Shown here one piece after another: positions 7,454-16,183 of a stretch of DNA of 33,831 bases. Each line of letters starts with the position of its first letter. Positions within the stretch are counted from its first letter, which is position 1. This DNA comes from an uncultured Chloroflexota bacterium (lineage in GTDB: Bacteria > Chloroflexota > Limnocylindria > Limnocylindrales > CSP1-4). The notes beneath the pieces are model-generated. The model was not told the DNA's origin. It worked only from the letters and a program-made list of their open reading frames with translations, and did no database searches. A program made the translations under genes and the position numbers. Where the stretch lies: positions 1 to 33,831 of the forward strand of contig CAIYQJ010000206.1 of NCBI GenBank assembly GCA_903928275.1. Reading direction: 5' to 3'.

Positions 7454-9696
7454 GCGCGACGATCATCGGGACGTCGCCGAACCGGGTCGGCGGCATCGGC
7501 CGGGTCACCGGCAGCCAGCAGTACGTCGCGGACCTCCGGCTGGCCGACGTCCTCGAGGCGCGGCTCGTCACCCTCGACTGCGCGCGGGCCCGGATCATCT
7601 CCATCGACGCGAGCGCCGCACTCGCGCTCCCGGGCGTCCGGCTCGTCATGACCGCCGCCGACCTGCCCCAGCCGGTGCCGCGCTTCGGGCCGCAGCTCGA
7701 GGACCGCCCCGTCATCGCCGTCGGCGAGACGAAGTACCACGGCGACCCCGTGGCGATCGTCGCTGCCGAGACGAAGGACGCGGCGGACGCGGCGGCCGCG
7801 CTCGTCCGCGTCGAGTACGAGGAGCTGCCCGCGGTCTTCACGCTCGCGGCGGCGCTCGATCCCGCCGCGCCGCTCGTGCAGGACCCGGCGCTCCGGCCCG
7901 GCGACCGGCTCGCATCGACCAACGTGCTGCGCGAGCACCCCATCGGCTGGGGCGACGTGGATGCCGCGGTGGCGGACGTCGTCGTCGAGCACACGTACAC
8001 CTTCCCGATGGTGACCCACTTCGCGATCGAGCCGCACGCGTACATCGCGGCGCCGGACGGCGACGGCATCGCCGTGTGGAGCACGATCCAGCATCCGAAC
8101 TGGCTCCAGAAGGTGATCGCGAAGGTCCTGGGCATGCCGCTCGCGAAGGTGCGGGTCTTCGCCCCGGATCCCGGCGGCGGCTTCGGCGGCAAGCAGCACG
8201 CCAAGTACGAGCCCCTCGTCGCGCTCGCCGCGATACGGGCCGGTCGCCCGGTGCGCCTCGTCCTCAGTCTCGAAGAGACCTTCCAGGCGGTCCGCCGGGC
8301 ATCGTGCGAGGTCCGGGTCCGGACCGGCGTGAACCGTGACGGCGCCCTCGTCTTCGAGGACATCGCGGCCGACTACCTCATCGGCGCCTACGCGGACATC
8401 GCGGACCGGGTGGTGGGCAAGGGCAGCTACCCGGCCGCCGGGCCGTACACGGTGCCCAACGTCCGGATCCTCGCCCGGAGCGTGCTCTCGCACACGGTGC
8501 CGTCGACCGCGTTCCGCGGCTTCGGCAACCCGCAGGTCAACTGGGCGGTGGAGTCCAACCTCGACGAGGCCGCGCTGGCGATCGGGATGGACCGCCTCGA
8601 GATCCGCCTGCGGAACATCGCGCACAGGGGCGACGCCTTCATCCCGTTCGACACGCCGGCTGACGGCGAATGGTCGCAGACCGTGACGCGCGCGGCCGAG
8701 CTGATCGGCTGGGGTTCGCCGCTGCCGCCGGGCCGCGGCCGCGGGATCGCGCTGGGCATCAAGTCGGGTCCCACAACGGGCCTCTCGTACTCCACGGTCC
8801 GCCTGCTCGGCGACGGGAGCGTCATCGTGTTCGCGGGGACGTCCGACATGGGCCAGGGAGCCCGCACCGTCTTCGCGCAGATCGCCGCGCAGGAGCTGGG
8901 CGCGCCCCTCGACTGGGTCACCGTCGTCATGGGCGACACGGCGATCGTGCCCTACGACCAGCAGACGTCGGCGAGCCGCTCCACGGTCCTCATGGGCAAC
9001 TCGGTGCTCATGGCCTGTCGGTCGATCCAGGCGCAGCTGCGGACGATGGCCGCCCGTCTGCACGCCGTGGACGAGGCGCTGGTCGGGGTGGACCGCGGAG
9101 TCGTGCACCTGCCGGATCGCGACCTCTCCGTCATCGACGTGCTCAAGCCCGGGCTGGGCCGGCTCGGCGGAGAGCTGACCGGCAACGGCGAGGTCCGCAA
9201 GGACGCGGACCCCTCGCATCCACTGTCCGGCGCACCCGCCTTCTTCGAGTTCAACTGCACCGCGATCGAGGCCGAGGTGGACCGCGAGACCGGCGACGTC
9301 ACGATCGTCCGGCACGTCACAGTGTCGGACGTCGGCAGGGCGCTCAACCCGCTCCAGGTCCGCACGCAGGACGAGGGCGCCGCGATCCAGGGCCTCGGGC
9401 ACACGCTCATGGAGCACTACATCTTCGACGAGGTGGGGCGGATCCGGAACCTCGGCGCGATCGACTACCGGATCCCGACGAGCATGGACCTGCCCCTCGA
9501 CCTGGTCAGCGAGACGATCGAGAACGCCGACGGCCCGGGGCCGTACGGCTCAAAGGGCATGAGCGAGGGCGCGCTCCTGTGCGTCGCGGCGGCCGTGGGC
9601 GCTGCGGTCCGCGAAGCGATCAGGGTGCCGATCCGCGACCTTCCACTGACGCCCGAGCGCGTCTGGCGGGCCCTGCAGGAGCGGGAGACCGCGTGA
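7450..9696 (+). CDS. molybdenum hydroxylase catalytic subunit (xanthine dehydrogenase family, molybdopterin-binding)
   Basis: This 748-residue molybdopterin-binding subunit hydroxylates its substrate using water-derived oxygen. Visible family motifs are PGGGFGGKQ near residues 241-249, AFRGFGNPQ near 354-362, GTSDMGQGARTVFAQIAAQELG, and PYGSKGMSEGALLC with the expected catalytic glutamate near 706. The active-site loop reads AFRGFG, not the AYRCSFR loop of aerobic CO dehydrogenase. It is therefore a xanthine/aromatic-heterocycle-type hydroxylase and not CoxL. Purine, nicotinate, isoquinoline and aldehyde substrates cannot be told apart from sequence alone. The ATG at 7450 overlaps the small-subunit stop. 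No XdhC/CoxI-type maturation gene is present nearby. Confidence 0.93.
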   Translation: MSATIIGTSPNRVGGIGRVTGSQQYVADLRLADVLEARLVTLDCARARIISIDASAALALPGVRLVMTAADLPQPVPRFGPQLEDRPVIAVGETKYHGDPVAIVAAETKDAADAAAALVRVEYEELPAVFTLAAALDPAAPLVQDPALRPGDRLASTNVLREHPIGWGDVDAAVADVVVEHTYTFPMVTHFAIEPHAYIAAPDGDGIAVWSTIQHPNWLQKVIAKVLGMPLAKVRVFAPDPGGGFGGKQHAKYEPLVALAAIRAGRPVRLVLSLEETFQAVRRASCEVRVRTGVNRDGALVFEDIAADYLIGAYADIADRVVGKGSYPAAGPYTVPNVRILARSVLSHTVPSTAFRGFGNPQVNWAVESNLDEAALAIGMDRLEIRLRNIAHRGDAFIPFDTPADGEWSQTVTRAAELIGWGSPLPPGRGRGIALGIKSGPTTGLSYSTVRLLGDGSVIVFAGTSDMGQGARTVFAQIAAQELGAPLDWVTVVMGDTAIVPYDQQTSASRSTVLMGNSVLMACRSIQAQLRTMAARLHAVDEALVGVDRGVVHLPDRDLSVIDVLKPGLGRLGGELTGNGEVRKDADPSHPLSGAPAFFEFNCTAIEAEVDRETGDVTIVRHVTVSDVGRALNPLQVRTQDEGAAIQGLGHTLMEHYIFDEVGRIRNLGAIDYRIPTSMDLPLDLVSETIENADGPGPYGSKGMSEGALLCVAAAVGAAVREAIRVPIRDLPLTPERVWRALQERETA

Positions 9697-9715
9697 GCCA
9701 CCTGGAGGAGGCGCG

Positions 9716-10606
9716 ATGACCATGCCGTCCGACATCGGGCCGATCGGCGGGCTGCCGCCCGAGCAGGTGGTGCGAGCGGCCGGCCTCGTCCGCACCGGCC
9801 GGATGATCTCCCTGGCCGCCACGCGCTATCCCGGGATGCCGCTGTTCCCCGGCCACCCGCCGTTCCAGGTCCTCAACTACCGGACGCCGCGCGGGATCCG
9901 GGTGGCCGGCGCGCAGCCGTGGGGTCCGATCAACGACGTCTTCCTCGGCTACATGGCCGAGTACGTCATGGCGACGTCGCACTCGGGCGCGCACATGGAT
10001 GCCCTGGCGCACATGACGATCGGCGAGGACATGCACTGGTACGGCGGCGGCAACGCCGACGCGCACCTGTCGGACTTCGGGCCGCTGCACCTGGACGCCT
10101 CCACGATGCCGCCGTTCTTCACGCGGGGCGTCCTGATCGACGCTGCCGGCCACCGCGGCGTGGACTGCCTGCCGGCGGGCTCGCCGATCGACGCCGCCGA
10201 GATGGACGCGATCTGCGCGGCGCAGGGCGTGACGGTCGGGAGATGGGACGTCGTCGTCATCCGCACCGGCTATGCCGGGCTCTACCCGGACGCCGAGCGG
10301 ATGGCCGCGCACAGGACGCCGGGGCCGGACATCTCGGCCGCGCGCTGGCTCCTCGAGCGCGGCGTCGTTGCGACCGGGACCGACACCGAGACCTACGAGG
10401 TCCAACCCGCGCCGGATCCCGGTCCGGAGGGCAACCCGCAGCCCGTGCATGCCGCCCTCCTCATCGAGAACGGCGTCTACGTCATGGAGAGCCTCGACAT
10501 GGAGGAGCTCGCCCGCGAGCGCGCCTACGAGTTCCTGTTCGTGGCCCTCCCCGTGAAGATCCGCGGGGCGACCGGCTCGATGGTCGATCCCGTGGCCGTC
10601 ATCTGA
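9716..10606 (+). CDS. cyclase family protein (metal-dependent hydrolase, kynurenine-formamidase-like)
   Basis: This 296-residue protein belongs to the putative cyclase/formamidase family. The metal-binding motif HSGAHMDALAH occupies residues 89-99, matching the HxGTHxDxPxH pattern. A late DTETYE stretch is also in the family style. Known members hydrolyse N-formylkynurenine, isatin or cyclic amides and esters. After a molybdenum hydroxylase, a ring-opening hydrolysis is the natural guess, but the substrate is not known. The ATG has GGAGGAG 6 bases upstream; a second ATG two codons later is possible. It is 19 bp after the molybdenum subunit and is followed by a 103 bp gap, so it probably ends the hydroxylase subgroup of the operon. 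Confidence 0.88.
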   Translation: MTMPSDIGPIGGLPPEQVVRAAGLVRTGRMISLAATRYPGMPLFPGHPPFQVLNYRTPRGIRVAGAQPWGPINDVFLGYMAEYVMATSHSGAHMDALAHMTIGEDMHWYGGGNADAHLSDFGPLHLDASTMPPFFTRGVLIDAAGHRGVDCLPAGSPIDAAEMDAICAAQGVTVGRWDVVVIRTGYAGLYPDAERMAAHRTPGPDISAARWLLERGVVATGTDTETYEVQPAPDPGPEGNPQPVHAALLIENGVYVMESLDMEELARERAYEFLFVALPVKIRGATGSMVDPVAVI

Positions 10607-10709
10607 CCGGCTGGTCACCACCGCGCCCCGACCTCCGGGACAACCAGTCGGCGCCTACCCCGCGTCGCAGGCCCCGCATCGCCATCCATCGCACGCCGAG
10701 GAAGCACAC

Positions 10710-11921
10710 ATGGCCGGTACGATCCTCATCATCGGGACGCTCGACACGAAGGCGGTCGAGTTCGCCTACATCCGCGACCTGATCGCGGCGCGCGGCCACG
10801 CCACGATCCTGCTCGATGCCGGCGTCGATGAGCCGCGGCTGACCCCGGACGTCGGCGCCGCTCGGGTCGCGACGGCGGGCGGGAGCTCGATCGAGGCGCT
10901 CCGCGCGGCCCACGACCGCGCCACCGCCCTCGAGGTCATGTGCGCGGGCGTCCGCGTCGTGGCCATCGAGCTGCTCGCCGAGGGCAGGTTCGACGGCGTG
11001 ATCAGCCTAGGGGGCTCCGGCGGCACCGCGATCGCCACGTCCGCGATGAAGGTGCTGCCGGTCGGCATGCCGAAGGTCATGGTGTCGACCATGGCCTCGG
11101 GCGACGTCTCCGCGTACGTGGACGTGAAGGACATCACGATGATGTACTCCGTCGTCGACGTCGCCGGGCTCAACCGCCTCTCCCGGCGGATCCTTGCGAA
11201 CGCGGCGGGCGCGGTGTGCGGGATGGTCGAGCAGGAGATCCCGCCGGCCGAGGACCACCCGCTCCTGGCCGCCACGATGTTCGGCGTCACGACGCCGTGC
11301 GTCACCCGCGTCCGCGAGACGCTCGAGGCGGCCGGCTACGAGGTCCTCGTCTTCCATGCTGTGGGCAGCGGCGGTCGCGCGATGGAGGCCCTCATCGCCG
11401 ACGGCTTCATCGCCGGCGTCGCGGACGTCACGACGACGGAGTGGTGCGACGAGCTCATCGGGGGCGTCCTGTCCGCCGGGCCGGATCGCCTCGATGCGGC
11501 GGCCCGGGCGGGCATCCCGCAGGTCGTGTCGGTCGGCGCGCTCGACATGGCGAACTTCGGTGCGATCGACACGGTCCCGGTGAAGTTCGCGGACCGCGAG
11601 CTCTACAGGCACAACCCCCAGGTCACCCTGATGCGCACGACACCCGCGGAGAACGCCGAGCTCGGGCGCATCGTCGCGACGAAGCTCAACGCCTCGACCG
11701 GCCCCACCGTGCTCTTCCTGCCGCTGCGGGGCGTGAGCATGATCGACGCCGAAGGGATGCCGTTCTGGTCGCCCGAAGCGGACGCCGCCCTGTTCGACGC
11801 CATCCGGACGACCGTCGATCCGGCCAGGGTCGAGCTCGTGGAGCTCGACATGCACGTCAACGACCCGGCGTTCGCCGACGCGATGACCGATCGCCTTCTG
11901 GCGATGCTGACCGCGCGCTGA
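10710..11921 (+). CDS. UPF0261 / Tm-1-like ATP-binding domain protein
   Basis: This 403-residue protein is of the UPF0261 (Tm-1-like ATP-binding) family. The N-terminus [26 protein letters not shown], the central [45 protein letters not shown] and [30 protein letters not shown] are family hallmarks, and the length is the usual 400 or so. The biochemical reaction is not established. The tomato virus-resistance protein Tm-1 carries this domain at its N-terminus. The ATG at 10710 has GAGGAA upstream. The next gene encodes a TIM barrel corresponding to the other half of Tm-1, 35 bp downstream, so the two products probably act together. Confidence 0.92.
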   Translation: MAGTILIIGTLDTKAVEFAYIRDLIAARGHATILLDAGVDEPRLTPDVGAARVATAGGSSIEALRAAHDRATALEVMCAGVRVVAIELLAEGRFDGVISLGGSGGTAIATSAMKVLPVGMPKVMVSTMASGDVSAYVDVKDITMMYSVVDVAGLNRLSRRILANAAGAVCGMVEQEIPPAEDHPLLAATMFGVTTPCVTRVRETLEAAGYEVLVFHAVGSGGRAMEALIADGFIAGVADVTTTEWCDELIGGVLSAGPDRLDAAARAGIPQVVSVGALDMANFGAIDTVPVKFADRELYRHNPQVTLMRTTPAENAELGRIVATKLNASTGPTVLFLPLRGVSMIDAEGMPFWSPEADAALFDAIRTTVDPARVELVELDMHVNDPAFADAMTDRLLAMLTAR

Positions 11922-11956
11922 TCCACCGTCCTGTCACAGACGAAGGAGATCGAGCC

Positions 11957-12793
11957 ATGCCGTTCATCCCGCGCGCCGAGGTCACCCGGCGGCTCCGCGC
12001 CCAGATCGAGGCAGGCGTCCCGATCGTCGGTTGCGGCGCCGGCACCGGCATCTCGGCCAAGATGGCGGAGGCCGGCGGGGCCGACCTGATGATCATCTAC
12101 AACTCCGGGCGCTATCGGATGGCGGGCCGCGGCTCGCTCGCCGGGCTCCTGGCCTACGGCGACGCCAACGGGATCGTCGTCGAGATGGCCTCCGAGGTGC
12201 TGCCCGTCGTGAAGGACACGCCGGTCCTCGCCGGCATCAACGGGACCGACCCGTTCCGCCTCATGCGGGTCTTCCTCCGCCAGCTCAAGGAGATGGGGTT
12301 CGACGGGGTCCAGAACTTCCCCACCGTCGGCCTCATCGACGGCGACTTCCGGAAGAACATCGAAGCCACCGGGATGGGCTACGACAGGGAGATCGAGGCG
12401 ATCCACATCGCCTCCGAGCTCGACATGTTCTGCTCGCCGTACGTCTTCGACCCCGACCAGGCGACCGAGATGGCCAGGGCCGGTGCGGACCAGCTGGTGG
12501 CCCACGTCGGACTGACGACCGCGGGCTCCATCGGCGCAGGCGTCGCGTTCACCCTCGACCAGGCGATCGACAAGGTGATGGCGATCGCCGAGGCGGGCCG
12601 CAGGGTCCGCAAGGACATGATCGTCATCTGCCACGGCGGTCCGTTCGACGAGCCCGAACAGGTCGGCAAGGCGCTCCTGCGGATGCCCGGCGTGAACGGC
12701 TTCTTCGGCGCGTCGAGCATCGAGCGGCTCCCCACCGAGCGCGCCATCCGCGGCCAGGTCCAGGAGTTCAAGAAGCTCGCCATCGCGCGCTGA
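11957..12793 (+). CDS. phosphoenolpyruvate hydrolase-like TIM-barrel protein (Tm-1 C-terminal half family)
   Basis: This 278-residue TIM-barrel protein belongs to the family annotated as PEP hydrolase or TIM-barrel signal transduction protein. Typical stretches are [39 protein letters not shown] at residues 24-62, [24 protein letters not shown], and [18 protein letters not shown] with [17 protein letters not shown] at the end. The fold is like that of PEP mutase/isocitrate-lyase-type barrels, so cleavage or hydrolysis of a keto-acid intermediate is plausible; the reaction is not proven. The ATG at 11957 has a strong GAAGGAGAT site upstream. The ORF-track start at 10940 is a false extension through the UPF0261 gene. 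Confidence 0.9.
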   Translation: MPFIPRAEVTRRLRAQIEAGVPIVGCGAGTGISAKMAEAGGADLMIIYNSGRYRMAGRGSLAGLLAYGDANGIVVEMASEVLPVVKDTPVLAGINGTDPFRLMRVFLRQLKEMGFDGVQNFPTVGLIDGDFRKNIEATGMGYDREIEAIHIASELDMFCSPYVFDPDQATEMARAGADQLVAHVGLTTAGSIGAGVAFTLDQAIDKVMAIAEAGRRVRKDMIVICHGGPFDEPEQVGKALLRMPGVNGFFGASSIERLPTERAIRGQVQEFKKLAIAR

Positions 12794-12920
12794 TGGCGGC
12801 GCGGCGGGGCGGCGTCGTTCGGGCGGCCCGAGTGTTCCGGGTCGTATCCTTCCACTTCGACGCCGTCCCGGCCGCCACCGACCGTCCCCCGCGGCCACGC
12901 CGCTGACTGACAGGACCGCC

Positions 12921-13868
12921 ATGGCCGCACTCTACGTCCCGCCGATCCAGATCCCGGACGGGTTCACGGTCTGGTCCGCAACCGACTGGCACGGGCAGCT
13001 GCGCGCTGCCGACCGGCTCCTCCATGCCGCGGGCCTGACAGACGGCGCGGACCGCTGGACGGCGCCGCCTGCGACGGCGCTCGTCGTGACCGGCGACGTG
13101 GTCGATCGGGGGCCCGACACCGTGGGGCTCGTCCGTCGGCTGGCGTCGCTTCGCGCGCAGGCGACCCTCGCCGGCGGGTGCGTGGCACTCCTGTGGGGCA
13201 ACCACGAGGCCCAGGTCCTCGGCGGTCTCGGCGGCGACGCGCGGATCTTCCGGGCGCTCATGACGTTCGGCGGCGGGGCGACGCTCCTGTCCGTCGGGAT
13301 GCGGCCCGACGAGTGGGAGGGCCGGTCGCCCGCCGCGATCGCCGCCCGGGTGGACGAGCTGGCTCCCGACCTCCTGCCCACGCTGTGGACCTTCGCGCCG
13401 TACGCGCGCTGGCGGGACGTCCTGTTCGTCCACGGGGGTCCGGTCCCCTTCTGTGAGCTCGACCGGTTCGAGCGCAGCGTCGACCGGCTGTGGATCCGCG
13501 ACGCGTTCTTCGCTTCGCCCGACCCCTTCCCGTCGGCCGCCGCGTGGACGTCGTACCGGAAGGCCGGCCTGGGCCAGGTCGTGTTCGGTCACACGCCGGT
13601 GGAGCGGCCCACGTGGAGCCACGCCGGACGCGCGCTCAACCTCGATACGTGGCGTGGCCAGCACGTCACGCTGGCGCGCCTCGGGATGGGGCAGGAGCTC
13701 CGCGAGGCGGTCTTCCTCGCGGAGCCGGCCGAGCCGCGCGCGATGGCCGATGCGCCGGTCACGTCCGAGGAGATCCGCCTGTTCGACACCGACCTCCCGG
13801 CTATCGTCGACGCATGGGTGGCCGGCGAGCGGCGATCCCCGGATGTCCCGGGACACAATGGAACATGA
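12921..13868 (+). CDS. calcineurin-like (PPP-type) metallophosphoesterase
   Basis: This 315-residue metallophosphoesterase has the full PPP-style motif set: ATDWHG (D22, H24), GDVVDRGPDT (58-67), GNHE (93-96), FVHGG near 171 and FGHTPV near 216. This arrangement is that of bacterial Ser/Thr-type phosphatases and diadenosine tetraphosphatases. The first motif has TDWHG where SDIHG is usual, but the metal-binding D and H are kept. The substrate is unknown; dephosphorylating a pathway intermediate or a phosphoprotein fits a locus that also has kinase-like proteins. The ATG follows CAGGA by 5 bases. A 127 bp gap precedes it, which could carry its own promoter. Its stop lies 10 bases before the second transaldolase-like start. 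Confidence 0.87.
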   Translation: MAALYVPPIQIPDGFTVWSATDWHGQLRAADRLLHAAGLTDGADRWTAPPATALVVTGDVVDRGPDTVGLVRRLASLRAQATLAGGCVALLWGNHEAQVLGGLGGDARIFRALMTFGGGATLLSVGMRPDEWEGRSPAAIAARVDELAPDLLPTLWTFAPYARWRDVLFVHGGPVPFCELDRFERSVDRLWIRDAFFASPDPFPSAAAWTSYRKAGLGQVVFGHTPVERPTWSHAGRALNLDTWRGQHVTLARLGMGQELREAVFLAEPAEPRAMADAPVTSEEIRLFDTDLPAIVDAWVAGERRSPDVPGHNGT

Positions 13869-13878
13869 GGCGAGACGC

Positions 13879-14973
13879 GTGAGCACCACCGATCCGATCA
13901 GTCCCCTGCTCCGGATGACGCGCGAGACGCCCACCGGCTACTGGAACGATTCGTGCGCGGTGGACGAGCTGGCGTACGCGGTCGCGCGCGGCGCGACGGG
14001 CGCGACGTCGAACCCGAGCATCGTCCTCGATGTCATGAAGAGCGAGCGAGCCCACTGGGTCCCGCGTGTCCGCGACCTCGCGGCGGAGAACCCGACATGG
14101 ACCGAGGTGGAGCTCACCTGGGCGATCATCGAGGAGATGGCGGTCCGAGGGGCCGCCGTGCTCGAGCCGGTCTTCGTGGCGAACGGCGGGCGGCGCGGCC
14201 GCCTCTCGCTCCAGACGAACCCGGCGAACCATCGCGACCCCGCCCGGATGGTGGAGCAGGGCGTCCGCTTCGCGGGCCTCGCCCCGAACATGCAGGTGAA
14301 GTTCCCGGCGACCGCGGCGGGCATCGCCGCGATCGAGGAAGCGACCTTCCGCGGCGTGAACATCAACGCGACGGTGAGCTTCACCGTCCCCCAGGCGCTC
14401 GCCGCGGCCGAGGCGGTGGAGCGGGGCCTGGGCCGTCGCGCCGCGGCCGGCGAGGACGTCTCGTCGATGACGCCGATCGTCACGATCATGGTCGGACGGC
14501 TCGACGACTGGATGAAGGTCCTCGTCGAGCGTGATGGCCTCGCCGTCGATCCCGACGCGACGAACTGGGCGGGCATCGCGGCCTTCAAGCGCGCCTACGG
14601 GATCTTCCGCGAGCGCGGCTATCGGTCCCGGCTGCTCGCGGCCGCGTATCGCCATCGCCTCCACTGGACCGAGCTCGTCGGGGGCGAGGTCTCGATGACG
14701 CTCCCCTACGCGTGGCAGGTCCGCTTCAACGCGAGCGGCATCGCGCCGGAGCCGCGGATGGACATCCCGGTGGACCCCGCCTTCCTCGACGACCTCCTGG
14801 AGCGGATCCCGGACTTCCGCCGCGCCTACGAGCCCGCCGGGATGACGCCGGACGAATTCGAGGGCTTCGGGGCGTCGGCGCGCACCCTGCGCGCGTTCAT
14901 CAGGTCCTACCACGACCTCCAGGCCGCCATCCGCGACATCTCCCTGCCCGACCCTGACGCGCGGCCCGCCTGA
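13879..14973 (+). CDS. transaldolase family protein (copy 2)
   Basis: This second transaldolase-family protein has 364 residues, exactly the length of the copy at 597-1691, and is strongly similar throughout (GYWNDSCAVDELAYAVARGATGATSNPSIV; NMQVKFPATAAG with the likely Schiff-base lysine K141). It probably arose by duplication or joined acquisition with copy 1. The GTG at 13879 is chosen because GAGG stands 8 bases upstream and it gives the same length as copy 1. An in-frame ATG at 13858 would overlap the preceding phosphoesterase. It ends the rightward operon and converges with the methyltransferase-like gene 35 bp later. The substrate is unknown; aldol cleavage of a ring-opened intermediate is one idea. 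Confidence 0.88.
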   Translation: MSTTDPISPLLRMTRETPTGYWNDSCAVDELAYAVARGATGATSNPSIVLDVMKSERAHWVPRVRDLAAENPTWTEVELTWAIIEEMAVRGAAVLEPVFVANGGRRGRLSLQTNPANHRDPARMVEQGVRFAGLAPNMQVKFPATAAGIAAIEEATFRGVNINATVSFTVPQALAAAEAVERGLGRRAAAGEDVSSMTPIVTIMVGRLDDWMKVLVERDGLAVDPDATNWAGIAAFKRAYGIFRERGYRSRLLAAAYRHRLHWTELVGGEVSMTLPYAWQVRFNASGIAPEPRMDIPVDPAFLDDLLERIPDFRRAYEPAGMTPDEFEGFGASARTLRAFIRSYHDLQAAIRDISLPDPDARPA

Positions 14974-14978
14974 CGCGC

Positions 14979-15007
14979 GGTCCGCTTCCGTGACTGGTCC
15001 GCTTCCG
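14979..15007. repeat. short direct repeat in a convergent gap
   Basis: GGTCCGCTTCCG occurs twice (14979-14990 and 14996-15007) in the 35 bp between the convergent transaldolase-like and methyltransferase-like genes. No hairpin terminator is visible here, so the two transcripts may overlap. Confidence 0.5.
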
Positions 15008-15008
15008 C

Positions 15009-16166
15009 CTACCGCAGCGCCGCGCGCATCGCGAGGATGTTCGCGGCGGGGACGTTCGGCTGGATGTTGTGGACCGCGGCGAAGACGAAACCGCCGCCGG
15101 GGGCGAGGTCGCGGGCCCGCCGGCCCACCTCGGCCCGGACCTCGGACGGGCTGCCCGAGCCGAGCACGCGCTGCGTGTCGACGCCGCCTCCCCAGAAGAC
15201 GATGTCGCGCCCGAACTCGCGCTTGAGCTCCGCGGTGTCCATGCCCGCAGCCGAGACCTGGACCGGGTTGAGGATGTCCACGCCGATCTCGATGAGGTCC
15301 GGGATCAGCTCCCGCACGGCACCGCACGTGTGGAAGAACACCTTCGCGTCCGTGTGCGCGTGAAGGTAGGCGAACAGCTCGCGATGGAGGGGCTTCACGA
15401 GCTCGCGGTAGGTCGCCGGCGCGAAGAGCGTCCGGTCCTGGCCGCCGAGGTCATCGGCCTCGCCCACCACGTCCACGCTACCGTCGACGAGGGGCAGCAC
15501 CCGGGACCAGTAGGCGAGCTTCACCTCGAGGATCCGCTCCATGATCCGGCGCGCGAGGGAGGGATCTGCGGCGAGGTCCATGTACCCGTCCTCGAACCCG
15601 CGGAGCTTGAACAGCCCTTCGGTGAGGCCGCCGGAGATCGACCCGACCTGGACGGCCCGGCCCTCCTCCTCGACGTATCGGCGCGCCTCCTCGCCCATCC
15701 CGGCGAACCTCGCAGGATCGGCCGCGTCCGGCCAGGCGTACGCGTCCACCGCCGCGAGGTCGATGGTGCCGCCGAGCGGTGGCGCGAAGCTGTCGTAGTA
15801 GAGACCCGACTCGAGCGGCATCCGCCGTCCCACGCCCCACTCGTCCACGAACGTCCGGTACGCCGCGTCCTCGTGGAACACCCGGTGGTAGGTCGAGGCG
15901 CCGCGGGGTGCCACGTAGCGGACGTCGGCTCCGAGAGCATCGAGGACGTCGAGCTCCACGTCCGCGAGCTGCTGGGTGATGTCCACCACGCGCGGCTCGC
16001 GTGGCTCCAGGCCGAGCGCGTCCCGCAGGCGCGCGTATGCGCGGACGTGGATCCCGGTGACGCGGGTCCCGCCGAGGTCGAACGGGATCCGATCCGGCTC
16101 GCGATGCGAGATCGTCGCGCGGACACGATCGCGCGACGCGCGCGGGACCACGGGCACGTGCTCCAC
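15009..16166 (-). CDS. uroporphyrinogen decarboxylase (URO-D) family protein, methyltransferase-like
   Basis: This protein has about 385 residues and is of the URO-D/MtaA/CmuA superfamily. The N-terminus SRDRVRATISHREPDRIPFDLGGT, the block LFAYLHAHTDAKVFFHTCGAVRELIPDLIEIGVDILNPVQ and the ending GGGFVFAAVHNIQPNVPAANILAM are typical of methyltransferase-like members, not heme-pathway HemE. HTCG offers two of the usual zinc ligands; the later position reads AAVHNIQ with no cysteine. No corrinoid protein is nearby, so methyl transfer is uncertain. The start is uncertain: GTG codons at 16166, 16157 and 16151 are in frame and none has a good ribosome site. It is the last gene of the AraC, GNAT, URO-D minus-strand group and lies 17 bp after the GNAT stop. 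Confidence 0.85.
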   Translation of the reverse strand: MEHVPVVPRASRDRVRATISHREPDRIPFDLGGTRVTGIHVRAYARLRDALGLEPREPRVVDITQQLADVELDVLDALGADVRYVAPRGASTYHRVFHEDAAYRTFVDEWGVGRRMPLESGLYYDSFAPPLGGTIDLAAVDAYAWPDAADPARFAGMGEEARRYVEEEGRAVQVGSISGGLTEGLFKLRGFEDGYMDLAADPSLARRIMERILEVKLAYWSRVLPLVDGSVDVVGEADDLGGQDRTLFAPATYRELVKPLHRELFAYLHAHTDAKVFFHTCGAVRELIPDLIEIGVDILNPVQVSAAGMDTAELKREFGRDIVFWGGGVDTQRVLGSGSPSEVRAEVGRRARDLAPGGGFVFAAVHNIQPNVPAANILAMRAALR

Positions 16167-16183
16167 GGGTGCGGCGCCGGGGG

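Noticed and set aside
7396-9417. 673-residue ORF on the minus strand
   Set aside because: It is antisense to the molybdenum hydroxylase large subunit, which has all family motifs; the composition is arginine- and alanine-rich shadow-like sequence.
7450-9696. Aerobic CO dehydrogenase large subunit (coxL)
   Set aside because: The active-site loop is AFRGFG, not AYRCSFR, so a CO dehydrogenase call is not supported.
10607-10709. GGCTGGT...AACCAGTC inverted repeat in the gap before the UPF0261 gene
   Set aside because: The half-sites are short and the loop is about 27 bases long, so it is not convincing as a terminator or an operator.
15009-16166. Heme-pathway uroporphyrinogen decarboxylase (hemE)
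   Set aside because: The ends resemble methyltransferase-like family members and no heme gene is nearby.
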